64,000 nucleotides of DNA from Timema cristinae (Eukaryota; Arthropoda; Insecta; Phasmatodea; Timematidae). The stretch spans positions 18,868,178 to 18,932,177 of the forward strand of contig JBCFYV010011135.1 of NCBI GenBank assembly GCA_039000515.1. Reading direction: 5' to 3'. A program made the position numbers and the translations under genes. This document shows positions 56,755-64,000 of this stretch, in pieces (position 1 is the first letter of the stretch; every line of letters begins with the position of its first letter). The notes under the pieces are model-generated. The model saw only the letters and a program-made list of their open reading frames with translations, did not search any database and was not told the DNA's origin.

Positions 56755-57020
56755 TCCGCATCGTGGCCTCGCACGGGACAATGGTGTGTGGGGGGAGGGT
56801 AGTCGCGTGTCTGGACGTACATCAGAGAACTCTCGCGGTGGATAACCTCATTAACCGTGATGAACAGTGGCAAACGCACTCTGAACACGTGCATATTAAT
56901 ACGCAGCACAGAACTCGTATGATGATGAGAGATAGAAAGGGGGGGGGGGGGAGGGGAGTAAGGTAGGAAGGGGAAACGGGCAGGGGTAAGGCTGGATGTG
57001 GTCAAGGACCCGACCAACCA
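56755..57020. other. GC-richer patch with a G-run
   Basis: A CpG-containing stretch (GTAGTCGCGTGTCTGGACGT, AACTCTCGCGGTGGATAACC) ends in a run of about 14 G at 56939-56952. Open frames of 99 codons (plus) and 125 codons (minus) overlap here; neither is recognised. Confidence 0.3.
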
Positions 57021-57420
57021 ACCCCTAGAATTTAATTTACTCTGTAATGGAATAGTATAATGCTACCCTCGTCAAAAAAAACTTTTTATGTAAAACGTGC
57101 TGGCATATATTGTGTGTCTACTGGGTGTTCAAAATGTTGTATTCTCCTAAAATAAAATAATTTTGAGTCTACAATTTGTATGGTGAGTCCTAATACACTT
57201 TACAACAATTTAGAGAAAAGCGTCTACTCAGATCTTAAGCTGGTTATTGACGCCCGCTTACACCATTTGGGAGAAATCACATGTTATAGGGAAGTTATTA
57301 AAGTGCAGAAATTTTCAATCGCTTTTTATATTGAAATTTTTACGAGTGAGTAAGAAAGAATTAACAAACTTGGCCGAAAATGTATTTTATCTGTTAAGAG
57401 CTCTCTTACCAGTCCAAATT
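57021..57420. other. Interval without recognised features
   Basis: A 97-codon frame starts at 57247 and overlaps a probable SINE relic, so it is not gene-like. Confidence 0.4.
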
Positions 57421-57424
57421 GATA

Positions 57425-57610
57425 TGGAACCGATGGTTTTACTTTACATCCGTAGAAAGTTGTGTTATAGGAAGTTAAGGGTTCAAATCCTAAACGGAAG
57501 TATTGAGGACTATTTTCCCTATAATTGTTTGCTACTTTAAATCAACTAAAATGTACTGTCATTAACCTCAATTTAAACCTTCTTACTACAATCTAATCCA
57601 AATGGGAATC
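57425..57610 (+). repeat. Possible SINE-B relic
   Basis: B box (AAGGGTTCAAATCCTAAAC), then CATTAACCTCAATTTAAACC and TTCTTACTACAATCTAATCC in SINE-B order. Confidence 0.35.
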
Positions 57611-58059
57611 ATTGTTCTACGAATATTTTCATATTTAACTGGATGGATATGGTTACCATCCAGTGTTTTGCAAATATATTATGGTTTAATTAAAAATAAT
57701 CTTATCTTTCAGATACTATAGCTACTAGGTGTAATTACAATTGCTTATACGTCTGATCATAGTTTTTATAGCTGTCAGATAAAAATATAAATAAAATATA
57801 AACAGGTTCTCAATGTTGAATGCAATCTTATTTTTTGTATTATCCAAAAAATCTTTGTTAATGAAAACTGATCAATAGAAATAGATGTTGTACCCTAACT
57901 GGCCCAAGGCGTTAAATATATTGACGTGGAATAAATTGATGGAAATATTCAAGAAGTTCAGAATCAACTAAAGAGACAGAAGGATGATTACAATCCTGTA
58001 CCTGAGACAGTAAGTGAAGCTAAGACTGAACTATGGAGAGACCAACATCGTAAAAAATA

Positions 58060-58945
58060 TGAATAGGAGTGAGGAAGGCCTGTTATTTGTCACCCAGTCT
58101 GTTCAACTTGTATAGAGAGTGGCTTCTCATGGAACTCTTGGTGGAACAGATCATCAACACAAGATACGCAGAATATCTAGCGTTGCTGGATAAAAATGAA
58201 TACGTTCCAGGAAATAATGGACTGGCTAATGGAGATAGAGAGAGAATATGATATGGAGTTCAAAATATCTAAGAAGACAAAAGTGAGGATGGTTTCCAAA
58301 ATAACAGATGTACTGAGGATGAAGTTCCCTAAATAGTTTTACCCTCTCCCTCCATTCAAATGTAGATTCAATTCCTTCAAATTTAATCTTCCTAATCTCT
58401 AATATTAATAATATAATCTTGTATATAGATGTATAATCTAAACGGGTGGTAAGAGACTCCGCTAAAGAGAATAGAGGCAAATACTGACCATCAAGCTGCG
58501 TTTGTAAGCGAGGAAGAAACTTGTGAAATGATGAATTTGGAGCATCGTACTGCATAGTAGAGAAGCTTGGACTCTTAGGAAGATGTAAGAGAAATATTTG
58601 GAGTGATTTGAAATGTGATGATGAAGAAGATCATGTGGACAGATAGGGAGACCAATGATGTCCTAAGAAGTGTGAGTGAGAAGAGAACCATTTTGGATGA
58701 GATTCTTTGGCACAAGGCAAACATGATCGGACAAATCCTTAGGAAGAACTGCCTTCCGCATAGCGTCATTGAAGGAAAGGTTGAGGGAAAGAGGAGCTTA
58801 GTAAAGCGAAGGATTCAAATATTAGATGACTTCAAGAAACAAATATCCTGGTGGATGAAGAAGGAGAAAGAGGACAGGGAACATTGGCAGTCTTAGTTCA
58901 TTGACAAAGAAATGTCCTTGTCGTTGGACAGAAACCTTAATTTAA
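58060..58945 (+). pseudogene. LINE-a: reverse transcriptase fragment including the decayed palm
   Basis: The frame at 58069-58251 shows ACYLSPSLFNLYREWLLMEL and INTRYAEYLALL, corresponding to the GCVLSPSLFNLY and RYADD blocks of RT. The catalytic YADD is mutated to YAEY. Further on come EYDMEFKISKKTKVRMVSK (58230-58295), a truncated SINE-B, then MWTDRETNDVLRSVSEKRTI, HSVIEGKVEGKRSL, ILDDFKKQISWWMKKEKEDR and DKEMSLSLDRN (to about 58940). It is the longest LINE-a copy in the window and the only one reaching the active site. Stops, deletions and the lost aspartate make it inactive. Confidence 0.9.
58326..58468 (+). repeat. SINE-B, 5'-truncated, inside LINE-a
   Basis: Starts in the CTAAATAGTTTTACCCTC block and runs to ATAATCTAAACGGGTGGTAA then ACTCCGCTAAAG. 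It lies between LINE-a blocks that are contiguous in relatives. No clear duplication seen. Confidence 0.75.
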
Positions 58946-59880
58946 CGACTCAACTTGACAAATATATTATTTATTACTTGTGCTTATGGCCTTGTGTTTT
59001 ATCAAATACTATCTTACTTATTTTTTAGAATATATAAGATGTACGAAATGAAATTGTTTTAAGAATATTATAGACATTTTAATTAGATGATGCAACTAAA
59101 GTAGAATTTTTGCAGTTTTTATAGCAAATATTTTGAGACACAAAACACATATTAATTCAGCATAAGAATAGAGCTTAATTTCCTTCAAATAGTGATTTCA
59201 ACAGTTCTTGAATATCTGTTAGGTCTGACCTAAAATGTAAGGATATATTTTTTTCATTTAAAAAGCTTGTAATATAATTCCACTATGGTCATACTTCCTA
59301 TTCAACAACTGTTTATATCACGAGTTACCCATAAATTAACTCCATGTTTGTACTGAAAAATAATTTATTTATTTTGGCAAAAAATGTTTGCCATAAAAAC
59401 TGCAAACGTACTGTTTTTTTTTCAACATATCTCATATTATTCTTTTGACTCACCTGGCAGATGGGAATATTTTCAAATTAACTAACTAAATAATACTTTT
59501 GGCACACACTGTATAATCTGCTGAACAAAAATAAAAACCTTTAACAAAACATTACTAGCTATATTTCGCTATAAAATGGGGTTCGCTTGGTTTGCTCTAT
59601 AGGGAAGAGCATAATGATATAAAAAAAATGCGGGGAGTCCCACGAATATCATAGTCAGGGATAATTTCGTACCCGAGATTGGATTTCATGGAGATCCAAA
59701 CACTCTGTTAGAAATGGCAGATTATCATTTTTTCTGTAGGTATAAAATAATTGATATAAAAATAATAGTAATATTGTTTGGATACAAAGGTACACGGGTG
59801 AATAAGTTCCTTTTATGATTGTATTTGTATACCTATTAATAATAATACTATAATTATAAATTATGTATTAATAATAATAG
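58946..59880. other. AT-rich interval, nothing recognised
   Basis: No credible ORF and no shared repeat. Confidence 0.45.
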
Positions 59881-59885
59881 TAATA

Positions 59886-60143
59886 TTTAGCACCGCGTCT
59901 TACTATACGTTCGGGTTATACGCTTTAAGTACTAACTACGCTAATGGATAAAAAATTGGGATGGTTGAATTAGAGGAAGTGAACCCACATTTGCGTGGAG
60001 GGAGAGTGGAAATTCATTTAGGAACACCCCCCCCCCCCCCCCCAGTTCACCCAACCGAGATTCGAATCTCAATCTCCCAGTCCTCGGCGGTCGAGCTCAA
60101 CACGACTAGCGCGTTAGCCAACTACGCCACCGAGGCGGGTGAT
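59886..60143 (-). repeat. SINE-B, full length, with poly-C tract
   Basis: 3' motif (GCACCGCGTCTTACTATACG), GTGAACCCACATTTGCGTGG, about 16 C at 60028-60043, B box (GAGATTCGAATCTCAATC), A box (GCGCGTTAGCCAACTACGCC) and CACCGAGGCGGG. The open frame across it includes the Pro run from poly-C and is not a gene. Confidence 0.94.
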
Positions 60144-60149
60144 ATATAA

Positions 60150-60540
60150 ATAGTAACAAATATTTCATTTGTAGTTAAATGATGTCCTAACAGTAAACTT
60201 TCAAAATGGTCCAAAAATGTAAGTCAAGGATCATTTTAGTATGTGGGGAATGCGATTGGCCCATCTCATTTGGCGTGGAAATGCAGAGCCATGGGAACAA
60301 ACTGTTATCTTCATGAATTGTTATTGCTTTGCAATTTTCTTTTCGGAAACAGTTTGTTAAAGAATATAAGAATGTTGATTATGTTATACTTTTTATATAC
60401 ACACCTCTTATATGATTTTAACAGTGATCTTATATCGATAAAATTGATTTTTTCAGTAGAAAAATGCTGGCTTCATACAAAAAAAAAATGTAACACTTAA
60501 TAAACATCGATAAATTATCTAAGAAGAGATTTTGAAAATA
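60150..60540. other. AT-rich interval
   Basis: The 85-codon frame at 60243 is not recognised. Confidence 0.4.
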
Positions 60541-60780
60541 TTAACATAAACATCTCACTCGTTCTCGAGAAAACTGATATTTCCAAAAGTGTGATTTTTC
60601 CTCAAGACCTGTCCGGTAGCTAGCGCCATCTACTGTTTCCGTGCTCCATCCGTTCTTGTTGGCGCGGAAGGATACTTTGGTTAGTTGTGGAGCCACGCCA
60701 CACCTTTCACCCTCCCACCCACCATCCCATAAAATATGTCTTAGACTTGCACTCGACAGGGCCAAGGGCCTTAACTTAAC
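60541..60780. other. GC-richer patch without recognised gene
   Basis: Balanced composition with C-rich CCCTCCCACCCACC near 60709-60723. A 74-codon minus frame (with KNGWSTETVDGASYRTG) is not recognised. Confidence 0.3.
60621..60635 (-). promoter_or_regulatory. Candidate CTCF-type binding motif
   Basis: The minus strand reads CAGTAGATGGCGCTA. This fits the CTCF core (AGRKGGCGC) known from flies and vertebrates. A single site, judged by eye. Confidence 0.3.
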
Positions 60781-61655
60781 TGAAGCAGACCATAAAATAA
60801 ACCATTATTAATTCAGGAGGGAAAAGAGTACTCATATATTGGCTTAGCAAGGAGTGTGAGACCAGGATGACAAAACCTTATCAGAACATAGCAGATCTTA
60901 GCGTTCTGTGTGAACCGGCCTTAGTTGAAGATCGCTGCGTTATTTGATAGCTCGTGATCTTAATTGATCGCTCAAATGCAGCCGACGATTTCCATACGTC
61001 CTTCACAGGCAATTTCTTATAATAAGGTTCGATTGCTGTGTCCATGTTTTATTATTTAAATAATATGATATTTAGAAGCAGCTACAACCACAATTAATAC
61101 AAAATACATTAAAATAAGGTTGACCGAAGATTGGGAGCATTTGTATGCCAAAGTGGCGTTATTTAAGGGTGTAAAATGCCCAAGGAGCGGCCTCTTCTGC
61201 CCTTATCTTTGCAGGAACACCCATTATATGATCTAACAATGTATCGTCGTGAGATATATTAAATATATTATTTTTTAGTAACTTTACTGAGGGCACTTCT
61301 GGCCTAATTAGGTTACTTAATTAAACGTTTGTTTATAATTGGTATAAATAACAAATCAATTTGTAATAATTAAATACAACTCAATTAAATTCCACTAGAC
61401 GATCATATTCCAAATTTATTTGTTTGGATAAATTTACTGTAAGCTAAAACAAACTATTGTAATGATAGGTGATGTTTGCAAATTAAATTTACTAAATAAT
61501 AGCAACGTATTCATTACGGTAAATTAAGTGTTATAGGATGAAATCAAAAACGACTAAAAAAGGATAAACTATGCAACATAATGTATTCTACTGAAGCAGT
61601 ATGTTAAAAAATTAAAATAAAGAGTTTTCAGGAAGAAGATTTATTTTTTTAATTT
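60781..61655. other. Interval without recognised features
   Basis: Mixed composition to about 61,260, then AT-rich. No gene or family recognised. Confidence 0.4.
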
Positions 61656-61659
61656 ACAG

Positions 61660-61875
61660 AAGAAATAATGGTGGTCACATAGTCCAAAGCATAGATTTTG
61701 TAAGATATTTTACTACAGATGACGGCTTTGGGATCAAAATTAGAATATTTCCCTTTTATATTGGAAGTAAATTTCAAATTTTGAATTATAAAAGGTGTAC
61801 CACCAAATTTTCTGCCACTAATATGGGTACACTTTATTTAAACTAGACTTCTCGTGATTATTCCCTATATTGTGA
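61660..61875 (+). repeat. SINE-B relic
   Basis: Head (AATGGTGGTCACATAGTCCA), AAGGTGTACCACC, CTGCCACTAATATGGGTACA and CTTTATTTAAACTAGACTTC in SINE-B order. Confidence 0.45.
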
Positions 61876-62034
61876 TTTTTAGTCATAATTTTAAATGTAG
61901 AATAGTATTGCAATAAACTCAGCTGACATTGACGTGAGAAAGGGAGAAATTAGGGTTTAAATTTTGGTCAGGTGTACCAAGGATAGATTTACTAAATGGT
62001 GGGATCTCCAACAGCCTGTGACCCGACGTCTTGG

Positions 62035-62250
62035 CTGGGTGACCTGGCGATGTAGGGGTAAGGTTTCGAACTTCTGTGCTGGGGGTCCGGGGTTCAATCC
62101 TTGGCCCCGGCACAGATTTTTCCTATTGCCAAGCTCTTCCTTAATACTAAATGGTTTTCCACTCTTCCTCCAAGCTAATGTGGGTACACATCTTCTTAAT
62201 TTAACCTTCCTCATACCTTATATTAATCAGCGTGGTTAAGTAATAAAACA
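62035..62250 (+). repeat. Chimeric SINE: SINE-A head joined to SINE-B body
   Basis: 62035-62140 is a SINE-A head (GGGTGACCTGGCGATGTAGG, B box GGTTCAATCC, GGCACAGATTTTTCC, CCAAGCTCTTCCTT). From about 62143 it continues as SINE-B (ACTAAATGGTTTTCCACTCT, CCAAGCTAATGTGGGTACAC, AATTTAACCTTCCTCATACC). The switch falls where both families have CTTCCTT-like text. Confidence 0.85.
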
Positions 62251-62404
62251 CAAGAATGAATAAAAAAACTAAATTAAATATTAAATATGCTTATAACACT
62301 AATGGCTAGTAAATATATGTGACGATTTTAAACGAAAAGGTTTAACAAATATAATAATTATAAAAAATGCCTTGGTAATAGATTACCAGTTTATAATACC
62401 TAAT

Positions 62405-62690
62405 TTATCAGATTTTTACACCCACTAATGTTTCCAGCCTATGGATTTGGTCACTTATTTAAGTCAAGCCTTATATTTTCCACTAAATTCTTGGTAGGCC
62501 TATCGTAGTTTCATACGCCTTATAATCTAACTTAAGACTAGGACAGACTCGGCAACTAGTCCCTGGTCTTTAATATATCATTGTGAAAGTGTAAACCCAC
62601 ATTTCACCGATTATACATTTTTAGGCCTTGCCAGGAATCTAATCGGGGACCCCAATCTCAGCCGACACACTACCGACTGAGTTAATAATT
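62405..62690 (-). repeat. SINE-E, near full length
   Basis: Minus-oriented: A box (AACTCAGTCGGTAGTGTG), altered B box (CCCCGATTAGATTCCTGG), AATGTGGGTTTACACTTTCA, ACGATAGGCCTACCAAG and CATAGGCTGGAAACATTAG at the 3' end. Same order as 39845-40115. Confidence 0.8.
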
Positions 62691-62699
62691 CAGATCATT

Positions 62700-63920
62700 T
62701 TAAAATATGTTAAACTGAAAGGAATTTTCGTTGTGTCTCAAATGAGGAAATTTCTGAAAGACAAAGCTAAAGGATTCTGAAATGACGTCTTTGCTTTCGT
62801 TTAAAGCAGTTGTGCATGATTTTTTTAGAAACTTTACAACAATGGTATGAAGACTAGGAATGCCAAAAGTAATAAAAAAAATATATATTTTCCAAACGCA
62901 CACTAAAATTTTTTCTAGTAGTTTAGGATATATGTGTGATCAGCAAGAGTAACTCTTCCATCAGGACGTATTCACAATGTAACAGTTATATCAACGTTAC
63001 TGCAATTCCTCCATGATGGGAGCTTACTGTTGTTTTCTTAAGAAGGAGTGCAAATTTATAATAAGTATGTAAATTATCCATGGAATTCAATTTAATGTGT
63101 ATAAAATGTACACATTACTTTTTATGATAAGATAAATCGATAAATTGTTATATATCAACATGTAGGAGGCTCAGGGTTAATATATAGTATTATACGTATA
63201 ATTGTATTGTGGGCCTACAATTAATTGGTAATTAATTTTGAAATAAAGAATTTTAGAATGTATCTTGCTATCGATGTCACACATAAAAATAAAGTGTCAT
63301 TTTTTGAAATAGCATATCCATTTTCTTTAGAATAAGCCACTTACGTTCAGAAGGTAATAATAAAGTTTCTGTCGTCTATTTTAAGTTATTTTAAATAAAC
63401 AGATATGTAAAAAATTGATAATATCACCCCCCCCCACCCCCCCATTATTCGATATACGCATTTAATAGTTGTACAATTCTTAAAGAGAGCAAAAAAGTAA
63501 TTACAATACATTTTTTATAAAACAATATATTTCTGAGTTATAAGCAAATTAATCTTTTAGGTGTAGTTTAGGAAATTGGCTTTTGAAATTTGACCAAACT
63601 ATTACGCTCCATAAAATATTATTCACTCCAAAATGAGTGGCTGCAAAATCGGGGAGGATTTTCAAAATTAAATCTATGAACCTAAAATGGGTATCAAACT
63701 AGTTTTAGGTTTAGAGAGAAAAATGTCATTTTGAGTAGACAATTTAAAAACACTAAATTTGAACGAAAACCAAAATCAAAGATTAAAAAAAAAAAAGGAG
63801 TTGAATAATTAGAGTACAGGATACATATTTAGATTAACATATTTTATTGTTTACACTTTTGAGTATTATTATAGGCTATGGTTGCTTGTTTCTTACTATA
63901 ATTAAAATATTTATGCTATT
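62700..63920. other. AT-rich interval
   Basis: A C-rich run (63427-63443) is the only distinctive feature. No gene recognised. Confidence 0.45.
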
Positions 63921-63926
63921 TTTGGA

Positions 63927-64000
63927 GAATGCCAGGCCTCCACCGTGGTTCGGATTACATTAAACTGAAGGTCTTCCATTTCATCTCACAATAACCCTAC
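63927..64000 (+). repeat. SINE-A, 5'-truncated, cut by the window end
   Basis: Starts in GAGAATGCCAGGCCTCCACC and continues to TCATCTCACAATAACCCTAC at the last base. The tRNA-like head is missing; the 3' part presumably continues beyond the window. Confidence 0.9.

Noticed and set aside
56640..57017. 125-codon minus frame and 99-codon plus frame over the GC-richer patch
   Set aside because: They overlap on opposite strands, include poly-Gly/poly-Pro from a G-run and resemble no known family.
59961..60149. Proline-rich small protein frame
   Set aside because: It is a SINE-B read in reverse; the proline run is the poly-C tract.
61919..62239. Three overlapping 64-91-codon frames
   Set aside because: They cover the chimeric SINE on both strands; similar frames appear over other SINE-A copies (for example 42294-42521 and 42723-42923).

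Overview
The window is AT-rich animal DNA packed with degenerate transposable elements. It has no operons, bacterial genes or intact host coding sequence that I can recognise. The mobile content suggests an invertebrate, most likely an arthropod and possibly a hemimetabolous insect: tRNA-derived SINEs with (TAA)n tails, decayed non-LTR retrotransposons, Helitrons with TC...CTAG ends, foldback MITEs and a broken hAT-like transposase. The species cannot be told from the sequence. The longest open frames are about 100-130 codons, and most lie in repeats or low-complexity DNA.

Family names used here are my own. SINE-A has a head resembling tRNA-Glu (A box near GGTCTAGGGGTAAGG, B box GGTTCAATCC), a conserved body and a (TAA)n tail. 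SINE-B has a different tRNA-like head (B box GGTTCGAATCTC) and body, but nearly the same last ~37 nt as SINE-A. SINE-C, SINE-D and SINE-E are three further tRNA-headed repeats. LINE-a, LINE-b and LINE-c are C-terminal pieces of non-LTR reverse transcriptases. Repeat G is an unclassified dispersed repeat.

Layout. 0-5 kb: a 984-bp TA-flanked inverted-repeat transposon, SINE-B and SINE-A copies, and a Helitron split by a SINE-A. 5-12 kb: SINE-A and SINE-B copies, the 5' end of a second Helitron family, and one exon-like segment near 11.5 kb. 12.4-15 kb: two oppositely oriented long-TIR elements flanking a 30-bp minisatellite, one of them carrying a nested MITE. 15-22 kb: SINE-B relics and three LINE fragments, one interrupted by a SINE-A with a clean 12-bp target duplication. 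22-28 kb: very AT-rich, mostly blank DNA with one GC-richer island at 24.84-25.47 kb. 28.6-30 kb: hAT-like transposase pseudogene. 31.5-35.2 kb: LINE-c tail, second Helitron 5' end, and a nest of Helitron > Harbinger-like MITE > SINE-A, followed by a SINE-C split by SINE-B. 36-43 kb: several young SINE-A copies, a near-perfect hairpin MITE, and a tail-to-tail SINE pair. 43-56 kb: a ~64-bp and a 74-bp tandem array, repeat G copies, SINE-B copies and long AT-rich blanks. 56-64 kb: a GC-richer patch, a LINE-a fragment with a truncated SINE-B in it, SINE-B, a candidate CTCF-type site, a chimeric SINE-A/SINE-B, a SINE-E, and a SINE-A cut by the window end.

These genes do not work together in a pathway. 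The sequence records successive transposition, and many target-site duplications are still readable, so the order of insertion can often be worked out. I found no convincing previously undescribed functional system. The most informative items are the shared 3' stem-loop of two unrelated SINE families, the layered nested insertions with an empty-site control inside the same window, and the chimeric SINE.
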